A stretch of DNA of 57,784 bases, taken from NCBI GenBank assembly GCA_017480565.1, contig JAFVAL010000050.1, forward strand, positions 86,429-144,212, read 5' to 3'. Source of the stretch: Lachnospiraceae bacterium. Its GTDB lineage: Bacteria > Bacillota > Clostridia > Lachnospirales > Lachnospiraceae. Of this stretch, positions 15,880 through 23,392 are shown piece after piece; positions within the stretch are counted from its first letter, which is position 1, and every line of letters begins with the position of its first letter. Made by a program: the position numbers and the translations under genes. The notes beneath the pieces are model-generated. The model did not search any database. It was not told where the DNA came from and saw only the letters and a program-made list of their open reading frames with translations.

Positions 15880-16575
15880 ATGATCGCTGAGAATTTGGAA
15901 AATGTGCGGGCAAGGATCGCAGAGGCCTGTCAGCGTGTTGGCAGAGATCCTTCGGAAGTGACCCTGATTGCCGTGAGCAAGACCAAACCGCTTTCGGATA
16001 TCGAAGAAGCGATGCAGGCAGGGCAGATTGATTTTGGAGAGAATTATCCGCAGGAGTTAAAGCTGAAGGCGGAAGCACTTTCCGGGACGGCTGCAAAGTT
16101 CCACCAGATCGGACATTTGCAGCGCAATAAGGTGAGAGCAATCATCGATCACGTTGTCTTGATTCATGCGGTGGATTCGGAACGACTTGCCGCACAGATT
16201 GAGGCGGAAGCCGCAAAACGTGATCGGATCTGTGATGTTTTAATTGAAGTCAATGTGGCAGGGGAAGAGAGTAAGTTCGGTGTGTCGCCTAAAGATACGC
16301 TTCCATTGATCCTAGAGATCGCAAAGCTGCCGCATGTGCATGTGAGAGGCTTGATGACAATTGCGCCTTATGTGGAAGATCCGGAATCAAACCGGATACA
16401 TTTCCAAAATCTTCATGCTTTAGCGGTTGACATCAAAAGTAAAAACATTGATAATGTTTCCATGGATGTGCTTTCCATGGGGATGACCGGAGACTTTGAA
16501 GTTGCGGTCGAAGAAGGTGCAACGATGGTTCGCGTCGGCACCGGCATTTTTGGGGCAAGAGATTATACTGTGTAA
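15880..16575 (+). CDS. yggS: YggS family PLP-binding protein (PLP homeostasis)
   Basis: Single-domain TIM-barrel protein that binds pyridoxal phosphate and buffers its supply. The PLP lysine is in LIAVSKTKP, and the family motifs FGENYPQELK, FHQIGHLQRNK and MGMTGDFEVAVEEGATMVRVG are all present. Two ATGs are available (15874 and 15880). The second is spaced correctly from AAGGGGA and gives 231 residues. In Bacillus the homologue (YlmE) also precedes sepF (YlmF). Here it lies 11 bases after the HlyD-like gene. Confidence 0.93.
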   Translation: MIAENLENVRARIAEACQRVGRDPSEVTLIAVSKTKPLSDIEEAMQAGQIDFGENYPQELKLKAEALSGTAAKFHQIGHLQRNKVRAIIDHVVLIHAVDSERLAAQIEAEAAKRDRICDVLIEVNVAGEESKFGVSPKDTLPLILEIAKLPHVHVRGLMTIAPYVEDPESNRIHFQNLHALAVDIKSKNIDNVSMDVLSMGMTGDFEVAVEEGATMVRVGTGIFGARDYTV

Positions 16576-16615
16576 GACACAGTGAATGATAAAAAGGTTT
16601 TAGGAGAATAAAGAG

Positions 16616-17425
16616 ATGGCCAGTTTTGTTCAGCGTTTTTTGGATTACCTGAAGTTAAGTGATGATTATGACGAGGACGATTACGATCAGTATGAAGATG
16701 AGATAAATGAGGAGAAAGAACGCCAGGAGAAGGAAGAGCGCGCAAGACAGCGTGCAGCCAGAAAGGCGATGAAGCAGGAAGCGCGTGCCCGCAGACGTCT
16801 GGAAGATGACGATGAGGATGACGGTGATGAGGATGAGCCGGTTCGCCGCACGTCCCGCCCGGCACGTACGCAAAATACCCGTACGCAGGCTGCGCCTGCA
16901 AGAGGTGAGACAGCTTCTACGAGAGCGACGTCCACCAGAAGCACGACGCAGGAGAGAGAAAGACGCTACGGGACCGATACAAGGAATCGTTCCAGAAGCG
17001 AGGATATTCCTGTGCGCAATGTCAGCACAGATACGGCACGTACTTCTCAGACAACGCGTTCTGCGACGACCGGAACCCGCATGGAGAGAACGACAACGAA
17101 CAAAGTGGTGCCGATCCGCACAACGTCCAGAGGTCTCGAAGTCTGCGTGATTAAGCCGAGAGCATTTGAAGAGGCGCAGGATGTCTGCGATATGCTTTTG
17201 GTTGGAAGAGCTGTCATCTTGAACCTGGAGGGGATTGACCAGGGTGAAGCACAGCGTATTATCGACTTTGTTTGCGGTACGGTATATGCGGAGAACGGTA
17301 AGCTTCACGCAGTTTCCCGTTACATTTTCATTTTCTCCCCGGTGAATGTAGATATCTCCGGTGAGTTTGCAGAGTTTTTCGCGGAAGATGGTTTTGGTGT
17401 TCCGAAGTTTGGCAAGGACTTCTAA
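16616..17425 (+). CDS. sepF: Cell division protein SepF with a long low-complexity linker
   Basis: SepF anchors and bundles FtsZ filaments. The N-terminal amphipathic membrane-binding helix (ASFVQRFLDYLKL) and the C-terminal globular domain (about residues 175-269: VCVIKPRAFEEAQDV, VILNLEGID, FIFSPVNVDISG) are typical. Between them is a linker of about 150 residues: an acidic stretch, then a basic helical stretch, then an Arg/Thr/Ser-rich region. With 269 residues it is much longer than Bacillus SepF (about 150). The linker DNA generates long spurious frames on both strands. AGGAGA precedes the ATG. Confidence 0.93.
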   Translation: MASFVQRFLDYLKLSDDYDEDDYDQYEDEINEEKERQEKEERARQRAARKAMKQEARARRRLEDDDEDDGDEDEPVRRTSRPARTQNTRTQAAPARGETASTRATSTRSTTQERERRYGTDTRNRSRSEDIPVRNVSTDTARTSQTTRSATTGTRMERTTTNKVVPIRTTSRGLEVCVIKPRAFEEAQDVCDMLLVGRAVILNLEGIDQGEAQRIIDFVCGTVYAENGKLHAVSRYIFIFSPVNVDISGEFAEFFAEDGFGVPKFGKDF

Positions 17426-17452
17426 TCAGACACAGAAAGGCAGAGCAGACGG

Positions 17453-18337
17453 ATGTTAACCCCCATTGATATTCAGAATAAGACATTAAAAGCCGGAATG
17501 GGCTACAAGAAGAGTGATGTCGATGAGCTGATTGTTGAGATCTATACCGATTATGATTATCTCTACCGTAAGAATGCTGAGCTTCGTGAGAAGATGCATA
17601 TTTTGAGCGAAGGAATTCAGTATTATAAGAAGATTGAAAAGACCATCCAAGGTGCTCTGGTGCTTGCAGAACAGACGGCGGAGGAGACCCAGAGGGTTGC
17701 CGAAGAGAAGGCTGCCACGATCGTTTCGCAGGCGAACAATCAGGCGGATGCAATTGTCGCGGATGCGAAGGTGGAGCGGAGCAATATTGAAGCTGCGACG
17801 CGGGAATTGCTGCAGGAGTACGAGCGGTATCGCTTAAACTTTAAGCACATGATGAATGCGCAGCTGGAGTTCTTAGAGAGTGAAGACCGCAAGTTAATGC
17901 CTCTTTCCGATCGTTTGAGCAGACTGCTTCATGAGCCGATCGCGAAGACGGAGAGTAAGCCGGTAGAAGCTGTCGAGACAGCCGCAGAGACGGTCGTTGA
18001 AGAAACAGTAGAAACAACGGTAGAAGAAGTAGTCAAGGAAGAGGAAGTTAAGGAAGAGAAGAAGGAGAAGGCTCAGGTTTCCAGTCCAGTTCTTTCTGAT
18101 ATCGATGCGCTCAAGGAAGAGGGAAAAGAACTTTCGGAGAAGATCGCTTCGATCGAAGAGGAGAAGGAGTTGGCTTCCGATGTCGTCGAGGAAGACGAAG
18201 CTAGGGAAGCTGAAGAGACCCAGCAGATTGAAGACTTCATCGAATTTGCCGCGACCAAGGATCTTTCTTCTGAGACCAAGACCATCATGGAGATGTTAAA
18301 GAAGATGGACGAGGAGAAGGAATCTGCTTCTGAATAA
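17453..18337 (+). CDS. divIVA: DivIVA domain cell-division/polarity protein
   Basis: DivIVA binds negatively curved membrane at septa and poles. The N-terminal lipid-binding domain (LTPIDIQNKTLKAGMGYKK, VDELI) is conserved, followed by coiled coil at about residues 30-150. The C-terminal half (about residues 165-294) is very rich in Glu, Val and Lys, has low complexity, and probably is an extended helix or disordered tail. Length is 294 residues. It follows sepF by 27 bases and a hairpin terminator comes after it. The ylmG and ylmH genes that lie between sepF and divIVA in Bacillus are missing here. Confidence 0.9.
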   Translation: MLTPIDIQNKTLKAGMGYKKSDVDELIVEIYTDYDYLYRKNAELREKMHILSEGIQYYKKIEKTIQGALVLAEQTAEETQRVAEEKAATIVSQANNQADAIVADAKVERSNIEAATRELLQEYERYRLNFKHMMNAQLEFLESEDRKLMPLSDRLSRLLHEPIAKTESKPVEAVETAAETVVEETVETTVEEVVKEEEVKEEKKEKAQVSSPVLSDIDALKEEGKELSEKIASIEEEKELASDVVEEDEAREAEETQQIEDFIEFAATKDLSSETKTIMEMLKKMDEEKESASE

Positions 18338-18355
18338 TTTCGGACAATCATCTAT

Positions 18356-18388
18356 GGGCTGTCCCACTTGCGGGGCAGCCCGTTTCTT
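18356..18388 (+). terminator. Hairpin terminator after divIVA
   Basis: The arms GGGCTGTCCC and GGGGCAGCCC form a 10-bp stem with one G-U pair around the loop ACTTGC. The following T-run (GTTTCTT) is short, so termination may be partial and aroB could be reached by readthrough. Confidence 0.7.
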
Positions 18389-18416
18389 ATGAATGAAAAG
18401 AATGATGAGGTACTCT

Positions 18417-19517
18417 ATGGAAGAAATGAATCATACGATCACCATCTATCAGGATGATGCACCGATCTATGATATCTATATACGCGAGGATCTCCATGAC
18501 CTTGCAAATGCGTTATATGGCCTTAAAATCGAAAATAGGAAGCTTTTTATCGTGACTGAGTCAACGGTAGCCAGTTACTATTTAGAGGCCTTAAAAGAGG
18601 CTCTGCGGCCTCTGGGAAGATTTGTGCATGCCTATGTCTTTCCTGCTGGAGAGCAGAATAAGAATCTGGATATTGTAAGAGGGATCTATACATTTTTGAT
18701 TGAGCAGAAAGCAGACCGGAATGACGTGATCTTTGCCCTTGGCGGAGGCGTGACCGGAGACCTTGCCGGCTATACGGCTGCAACATATCTTCGCGGGATT
18801 CGGTTTGTGCAGATGCCAACGTCTCTGCTTGCGATGGTGGACAGCAGTATCGGTGGCAAGACCGGTGTGGATTTTGATTCTTATAAAAACATGGTGGGTG
18901 CATTTCATCAACCATCGGCGGTCTACATGAATCTATCATCCCTTCTTACTTTAAACGAACGGCAGTATCTGTCTGGATTTGCCGAGGTGATCAAGCACGG
19001 ACTTTTGTGTGATGCACCTTTGTATGCCTGGATGAAAGAGAACCGGGAAGCACTGCTTGCAAGAGATCTTCCTGTTCTTCAAGAGATGATTACAAGAAGT
19101 TGTCTGGATAAGAAGGCGATCGTCGAGAAAGATCCGAAGGAGAAGGGAGACCGCGCCTTGTTAAATCTCGGTCACACCATCGGTCATGCGGTAGAAAAGT
19201 GCAAAGACTTCACATTGCTGCACGGAGAATGCGTGGCCATTGGCACTGTAGCTGCGGCGTATCTTTCGTGGAAACGCGAGATGATTACAAAAGAGGAGTA
19301 TCTGGAGATTAAGGATACATTTGCAAATTATCATCTGCCGGTCAATGTGTCTGGACTCTCCAGTCAAGAGATTCTATCTGCGTCGAAGTCAGATAAAAAA
19401 ATGGACGGAGGACACGTCAAGTTCATTTTGCTGGAAGAGATTGGTCATGCAGTGATTCGACGTGATGTAGAAGATGCAGAATTGCTTTCGGCAATTGATT
19501 CTATCCTTGTAGAATAG
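18417..19517 (+). CDS. aroB: 3-dehydroquinate synthase
   Basis: Second enzyme of the shikimate pathway: converts DAHP to 3-dehydroquinate using NAD and a divalent metal. The glycine-rich NAD site GGGVTGDLAGYTAATYLRG and the segment VDSSIGGKTGVDF are diagnostic, and metal-ligand segments such as LNLGHTIGHAVE and LLHGECVAIG follow. The frame is open from 18393, but GATGAGG sits 6 bases before the ATG at 18417, giving 366 residues. No other shikimate gene is in the window. Its stop is TAG, showing that amber acts as a stop in this genome. Confidence 0.94.
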   Translation: MEEMNHTITIYQDDAPIYDIYIREDLHDLANALYGLKIENRKLFIVTESTVASYYLEALKEALRPLGRFVHAYVFPAGEQNKNLDIVRGIYTFLIEQKADRNDVIFALGGGVTGDLAGYTAATYLRGIRFVQMPTSLLAMVDSSIGGKTGVDFDSYKNMVGAFHQPSAVYMNLSSLLTLNERQYLSGFAEVIKHGLLCDAPLYAWMKENREALLARDLPVLQEMITRSCLDKKAIVEKDPKEKGDRALLNLGHTIGHAVEKCKDFTLLHGECVAIGTVAAAYLSWKREMITKEEYLEIKDTFANYHLPVNVSGLSSQEILSASKSDKKMDGGHVKFILLEEIGHAVIRRDVEDAELLSAIDSILVE

Positions 19518-19530
19518 AGGTGATTTTCTT

Positions 19531-20061
19531 TTGAAAAGAAAATATCTTTGGATTTGGATTCCGGTCTTGATCCTGATCGATCAACTGACTAAGTACTGGG
19601 CACAGTCGTGGTTATCCGTAAACGGCCCGGTGGAACTGATTCCCGGCGTATTTGAGCTTCATTTTCTGACAAATCGAGGCTCAGCCTGGGGGATGTTGGA
19701 AGGACAGTTTGGTCTTTTCTATGTACTGACCGGAATCGCACTGATTTTGTTTGTCTATGTATTGCTGCGTATTCCGGAGGAGAAGAAGTATCGCAAACTT
19801 CAGATCATCACTGTGTTTTTAATTTCGGGTGCGCTGGGCAATCTGATCGACCGCGTGATTCATCAATATGTTGTCGATTTTTTGTACATCAGTCTGATTG
19901 ATTTTCCAATCTTTAATGTAGCGGATATGTATGTGACGATTCCAGTTGTCTTTTTGATGCTTTTTGTTTTAACTACCTATAAAGATGATGAGTTTGCGTT
20001 CTTATCCCTTAAAAAGTCGTCGAAGGATGTAGAAGAGGAAGGTGCGAACCATGATCTTTGA
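19531..20061 (+). CDS. lspA: Lipoprotein signal peptidase (signal peptidase II)
   Basis: Membrane aspartyl protease that removes signal peptides from prolipoproteins. Four membrane segments are visible. The conserved LIDQLTK, NRGSAWG, GALGNLIDRV, VVDFL (catalytic Asp116) and FNVADMYV (catalytic Asp132) motifs are all present. The start is TTG at 19531, preceded by AGAGGTGAT. Likely substrates in this window are the D,D-carboxypeptidase and the DUF3048 lipoprotein. The end of the gene overlaps the start of rluD by 11 bases. Confidence 0.95.
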   Translation: MKRKYLWIWIPVLILIDQLTKYWAQSWLSVNGPVELIPGVFELHFLTNRGSAWGMLEGQFGLFYVLTGIALILFVYVLLRIPEEKKYRKLQIITVFLISGALGNLIDRVIHQYVVDFLYISLIDFPIFNVADMYVTIPVVFLMLFVLTTYKDDEFAFLSLKKSSKDVEEEGANHDL

Positions 20062-20971
20062 GATCCAGGAAAGTGAGGAAGCCGGTATCCGCTTGGATCA
20101 CTACCTCGTGCAGGCTTTGCCGGAAATGTCTCGAAGCTTTCTACAAGGACGCATCAAGGAAGAGCTGGTATTGGTCAATGGGCAGCCCTCAAAGCCAGGA
20201 TATCTGACAAGACTGGGCGATGAGATTTCGGTTGCAGAAATCTCTTTCAAAGAGCCAGAGATTCTTCCGGAGGATATTCCACTGGATATTCTCTATGAAG
20301 ATAACGATGTGATTCTCGTCAATAAGCCAAAGGGAATGGTGGTACATCCGGCACCGGGACATTATTCCGGGACGTTGGTCAATGCCTTGATGCATCACTG
20401 TAAAGACAGTCTGTCAGGGATCAACGGGGTGCTTCGGCCGGGAATTGTGCATCGTATTGATAAAGACACTACCGGTGTTCTGATTGCCTGTAAAAATGAT
20501 CACGCACATCGTCATATCGCTGCGCAGCTGAAAGAACACACGATTACACGCAAGTACAATGCAATTGTATACAATGTGATCAAAGAAGATGGTACCGTGG
20601 ATGCACCGATTGGGAGAAATCCTTCGAAAGACTCTACGGAACGCAAGAAAATGGCGATTGATCCGGTTCACGGAAGAAGAGCAGTCACGCATTATCACGT
20701 GATTGAGAATCTGGGAAGTAAGTATGCACATGTAGAATGCCAATTAGAGACAGGCAGAACACATCAGATTCGCGTTCATATGGCTTCGATCGGACATCCT
20801 TTGGTGGGTGATAATATTTACGGAAAATCTAAGTCATATTTAGAATATGGACAAGTTTTGCATGCCCGCGTTTTAGGCTTTATTCATCCTTCTACAGGTG
20901 ACTACATGGAGTTTGAAGCCCCGTTACCGGACTATTTCACCCACTTATTATCGGTTTTATCGAAAAGTTAA
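20051..20971 (+). CDS. rluD: RluD-type ribosomal large subunit pseudouridine synthase
   Basis: An N-terminal S4 RNA-binding domain (about residues 10-75, IRLDHYLVQALPEMSRSFL) is followed by the RluA-family catalytic domain with HRIDKDTTG, whose Asp is the catalytic residue, and the closing RTHQIRVHMASIGHPLVGD. The protein has 306 residues. GAGGAAGG lies 8 bases before the ATG at 20051; an upstream in-frame GTG (20042) overlaps that site and is less likely. The lspA-rluD pair is conserved in Firmicutes (lspA-ylyB). Its exact target uridines cannot be read from sequence. Confidence 0.92.
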   Translation: MIFEIQESEEAGIRLDHYLVQALPEMSRSFLQGRIKEELVLVNGQPSKPGYLTRLGDEISVAEISFKEPEILPEDIPLDILYEDNDVILVNKPKGMVVHPAPGHYSGTLVNALMHHCKDSLSGINGVLRPGIVHRIDKDTTGVLIACKNDHAHRHIAAQLKEHTITRKYNAIVYNVIKEDGTVDAPIGRNPSKDSTERKKMAIDPVHGRRAVTHYHVIENLGSKYAHVECQLETGRTHQIRVHMASIGHPLVGDNIYGKSKSYLEYGQVLHARVLGFIHPSTGDYMEFEAPLPDYFTHLLSVLSKS

Positions 20972-20989
20972 GAAATTGTGAATTCCTCA

Positions 20990-21018
20990 TTGACAATTGC
21001 ATTCTAAGGTTGTAGAAT
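20990..21018 (+). promoter_or_regulatory. Sigma-A type promoter for the BlaI-like repressor gene
   Basis: A consensus TTGACA (20990-20995), 17 bases, then TAGAAT (21013-21018). The -10 box is part of an inverted repeat that may be the operator of the repressor. Confidence 0.8.
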
Positions 21019-21051
21019 TAAGCTACGCCAAGTTTCGGGGGCGATTCTACA
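21001..21051. promoter_or_regulatory. Candidate operator half-sites for the BlaI/MecI-type repressor
   Basis: ATTCTA (21001-21006) is inverted against TAGAAT (21013-21018). The longer half-site TGTAGAAT (21011-21018) is inverted exactly against ATTCTACA (21044-21051). The half-site overlaps the -10 box and recurs in the leader, which suits autorepression. BlaI/MecI operators of other Firmicutes use TGTA/TACA half-sites; the wide spacing here is unusual. Confidence 0.5.
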
Positions 21052-21093
21052 TGAATAGTCTTTGGCAAGAATACTTGAGGATGGAACAATAAG

Positions 21094-21459
21094 GTGAAGG
21101 ATGTAAGACTCCATGAGGGTGAGCTCAATGTCATGGAACTGCTGTGGTTTAACAAATCATTGGCGGCTAAGGACATTGCGAAGATCATCAAGGAATATAT
21201 CGGTTGGGAGAAAAACACAACATATACAGTGATCAAGCGATTGATCGATAAAGGTGTTGTCATACGTGAAGATCCCGGATTTATCTGCAAGGCAACGATT
21301 ACCAAGCAGGAAGTACAACAGATTGAGACGGATGCATTAATCGAGAAGTTGTACAACGGATCCCTGGATCACTTCATTCAAGAGTATCTGCGCAACAAAG
21401 AGTTGTCAACCTTTGAGATTTTAGCTTTAGAGCAGATTATAACCGAACAGAAGTTTTAA
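21094..21459 (+). CDS. BlaI/MecI/CopY family transcriptional repressor
   Basis: A 121-residue winged-helix repressor. The N-terminal HTH matches the family (LHEGELNVMELLW, then WEKNTTYTVIKRLIDKGVV, the recognition helix and wing), and a C-terminal helical dimerisation part follows. The start is GTG at 21094. In beta-lactam systems these repressors pair with a BlaR1/MecR1 sensor protease; no such gene, beta-lactamase or copper ATPase is adjacent. It has its own promoter, candidate operators and a downstream hairpin, so it is an orphan regulator. Its targets could be itself and cell-wall genes elsewhere. Confidence 0.88.
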   Translation: MKDVRLHEGELNVMELLWFNKSLAAKDIAKIIKEYIGWEKNTTYTVIKRLIDKGVVIREDPGFICKATITKQEVQQIETDALIEKLYNGSLDHFIQEYLRNKELSTFEILALEQIITEQKF

Positions 21460-21465
21460 GAACTT

Positions 21466-21491
21466 AGACTCTCCTGGAGACAGGGGAGTCT
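21466..21491 (+). terminator. Hairpin after the BlaI-like gene
   Basis: The arms AGACTCTCC and GGGGAGTCT form a 9-bp stem with one G-U pair. It lies 7 bases after the stop. No real T-run follows (ATCTATATTT), so it may be a weak terminator. Confidence 0.5.
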
Positions 21492-21495
21492 ATCT

Positions 21496-21533
21496 ATATT
21501 TATTCGCAAAATGCAAGTTTAACGAATAAATAT
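21496..21533. repeat. 38-bp imperfect inverted repeat upstream of the xerC-like gene
   Basis: ATATTTATTCG (21496-21506) and CGAATAAATAT (21523-21533) are perfect 11-bp inverted arms. Counting inward, AAA and TTT also pair, giving arms of 15 with two mismatches around the 6-base centre TGCAAG. The core TATTCG appears a third time at 21561-21566, just over the transcription start. The shape (two arms around a 6-base centre) fits either a tyrosine-recombinase core site or an operator for the recombinase gene. Confidence 0.6.
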
Positions 21534-21561
21534 TGCCTTTTTTGAAGATATTTGCTACAAT
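21533..21561 (+). promoter_or_regulatory. Promoter for the xerC-like recombinase gene
   Basis: TTGCCT (21533-21538) and TACAAT (21556-21561) lie 17 bases apart. The TGC before the -10 box makes it an extended -10. The -35 box abuts the 38-bp inverted repeat. Confidence 0.65.
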
Positions 21562-21623
21562 ATTCGTGGAATTGGTCTATGACAGGCCTGAATTGTGTTT
21601 TGTGTGTTTAGAGGTAATTTAAC

Positions 21624-22673
21624 ATGGAACGTAATTATCATGAACAAATGAATATCAAAAATGAATTGCATTTGCGGGAACTCATCAAAGAACTTCCAAA
21701 GTTTTCTGGTGAATTTTTCCGCGGCATTGAACCAACAACTTCTTCACGAACCAGAATTGCGTATGCATTTGATCTTGGGATCTTTTTTCATTTTTTACAG
21801 GAACAAAACAGTTACCTAAAGGATAAGCCAATTCCGGAATGGCCGATTGGTATTCTGGATCAGATTAAAGCGGTTGATATTGAGGAATTCCTCTCGTGGC
21901 TTCGATTTTACGTCAAAGACGGAAAAGAAATCACGAACGATGAACAAGCCAGAAAACGCAAATTAATTGCGCTTCGAAGCTTTTATACGTATTTCTATAA
22001 AAAAGAACGCATTACGACCAATCCTGCGATTCTGGTGGATATTCCTAAGACGCACCAAAAAGAAATCATACGGCTGGATATTGATGAGGTTGCAAAGCTT
22101 TTAGATGAGGTGGAATCCGGCGAGGATTTATCCGATCGACAAAAGGCATTCCATGATCGAACAAAAGTTCGAGATTTAGCGATGATGACATTATTATTAG
22201 GTACCGGAATTCGTGTATCTGAATGTGTCGGACTGAATATCAGCGACGTAGACTTCAACAATAATGGCATTAAAGTGCGACGCAAAGGTGGTTCCGAGGC
22301 TGTTGTATACTTTGGAGATGAAGTTCGAGAGGCATTGGAGGATTATTTGATCGAACGTGAGAAAATTATCCCTTGCAGTGGCCATGAAGACGCCTTGTTC
22401 TTATCATTACAGAACAAACGAATGGGCGTTCGAACCGTTGAAAAAATGGTGAAAAAATACGCGGGACTGGTGACTTCGCTGAAGAAAATCACGCCGCATA
22501 AGCTGCGTTCTACGTACGGTACCAATCTATACCGCGCTACAGGCGATATCTACCTGGTTGCGGACGTATTAGGTCATAAAGATGTGAATACCACGAGAAG
22601 ACATTATGCAGCCTTAGAGGAAGACAGACGCCGCAGTGCAGCCAATATTGTAAAACTAAGAAAGGAAGAGTGA
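21624..22673 (+). CDS. XerC/XerD-like tyrosine recombinase
   Basis: A 349-residue site-specific recombinase. The N-terminal SAM-like DNA-binding domain covers about residues 10-140, and the catalytic domain holds the full set: Arg197 (GTGIRVSE), Lys221 (RRKGG), His292 and Arg295 (HKLRSTYG), His318 (LGHKD) and nucleophile Tyr328 (RRHYAALE). It is longer than standard XerC (about 300). No excisionase, transposition gene or att repeat is adjacent, so a chromosomal resolvase role is more likely than an integrase one. AGAGGTAA precedes the ATG. Its stop codon lies inside the bidirectional terminator. Confidence 0.88.
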   Translation: MERNYHEQMNIKNELHLRELIKELPKFSGEFFRGIEPTTSSRTRIAYAFDLGIFFHFLQEQNSYLKDKPIPEWPIGILDQIKAVDIEEFLSWLRFYVKDGKEITNDEQARKRKLIALRSFYTYFYKKERITTNPAILVDIPKTHQKEIIRLDIDEVAKLLDEVESGEDLSDRQKAFHDRTKVRDLAMMTLLLGTGIRVSECVGLNISDVDFNNNGIKVRRKGGSEAVVYFGDEVREALEDYLIEREKIIPCSGHEDALFLSLQNKRMGVRTVEKMVKKYAGLVTSLKKITPHKLRSTYGTNLYRATGDIYLVADVLGHKDVNTTRRHYAALEEDRRRSAANIVKLRKEE

Positions 22674-22698
22674 ATGATCACTCTTCCTCTTCTGCTTT
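22663..22698. terminator. Bidirectional terminator between xerC-like gene and deoC
   Basis: The perfect 11-bp arms AGGAAGAGTGA and TCACTCTTCCT enclose the loop ATGA. The stem includes the TGA of the recombinase gene. T-rich sequence follows on the plus strand (CTTCTGCTTTTT), and T-rich sequence also follows in the minus direction (TTTCTTAGTTTTAC). It separates the two convergent halves of the window. Confidence 0.8.
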
Positions 22699-22716
22699 TT
22701 ACTATATTAGGATAGA

Positions 22717-23379
22717 TTACTTGGCAGCTTCTTCGGCCTTCACAGCCTTCACTAGGCGGCTGGTTCCAAGTCTGCTGGCACCTGCTTCGATAAAGGCAGC
22801 CCCTTGCTCCATCGTATTGACGCCCGCAGAAGCCTTAATGCGAACATTCGGACCCACATGCTCCTTAAAGAGCTTCACATCCTCAAGAGTTGCACCACCG
22901 GTCGAAAAACCAGTAGATGTCTTGATGAAATCTGCACCAGCAGCGGTGATAAGCTCACAGATCTTTACCTTTTCTTCTTCGGTCAGAAGGCAGGTCTCAA
23001 CGATTACCTTCAAGATCTTGTCGCCTGCAGCTTCCTTCAGTGCACGAATCTCCGCCTCAACGGCATCGTAATCCTTATCGCGGAGCAATCCGACATTGAT
23101 AACCATATCGACTTCATCGGCACCGTTGGCAATGGCATCCTTCGTCTCGAACACCTTGCATGCGGTTGTGTTATAGCCATTCGGGAAACCAATGACCGTA
23201 CAGATGGCCATTCTTCCTGCCGCATATTCCTTGCCGCGCTTGACAAAACTCGGCGGAATGCATACAGAAGCCGTCTGATAACGAATCGCATCATCGATCA
23301 AACCCTTGATCTCATCCCAGGTAGAATCCACACGAAGCAGTGTGTGGTCTACTTTGCTTAAAATCTCTCGCTTATCCAT
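22717..23379 (-). CDS. deoC: Deoxyribose-phosphate aldolase
   Basis: Splits 2-deoxyribose 5-phosphate into acetaldehyde and glyceraldehyde 3-phosphate in deoxynucleoside breakdown. Family motifs are VDHTLLR, the Asp-bearing GADEVDMVINVG, the Schiff-base lysine in DFIKTSTGF, and IKASAGV. The frame is open from 23421 but the ATG at 23379 has AAGGAAGGA upstream and gives 220 residues of normal length. It lies 13 bases downstream of lexA and probably shares its SOS-controlled promoter, an unexpected pairing since other deo genes are absent here. Confidence 0.95.
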   Translation of the reverse strand: MDKREILSKVDHTLLRVDSTWDEIKGLIDDAIRYQTASVCIPPSFVKRGKEYAAGRMAICTVIGFPNGYNTTACKVFETKDAIANGADEVDMVINVGLLRDKDYDAVEAEIRALKEAAGDKILKVIVETCLLTEEEKVKICELITAAGADFIKTSTGFSTGGATLEDVKLFKEHVGPNVRIKASAGVNTMEQGAAFIEAGASRLGTSRLVKAVKAEEAAK

Positions 23380-23392
23380 CTTGTGTCCTTCC

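Noticed and set aside
16655-17308. 217-codon open frame on the minus strand opposite sepF
   Set aside because: It is a by-product of the low-complexity Arg/Thr/Asp linker of SepF; no ribosome binding site, no family resemblance, and the plus-strand gene is certain.
21624-22673. The recombinase as a phage or integrative-element integrase
   Set aside because: No excisionase, mobility or cargo genes, no tRNA gene and no direct repeats flank it; the neighbours are core chromosomal genes.
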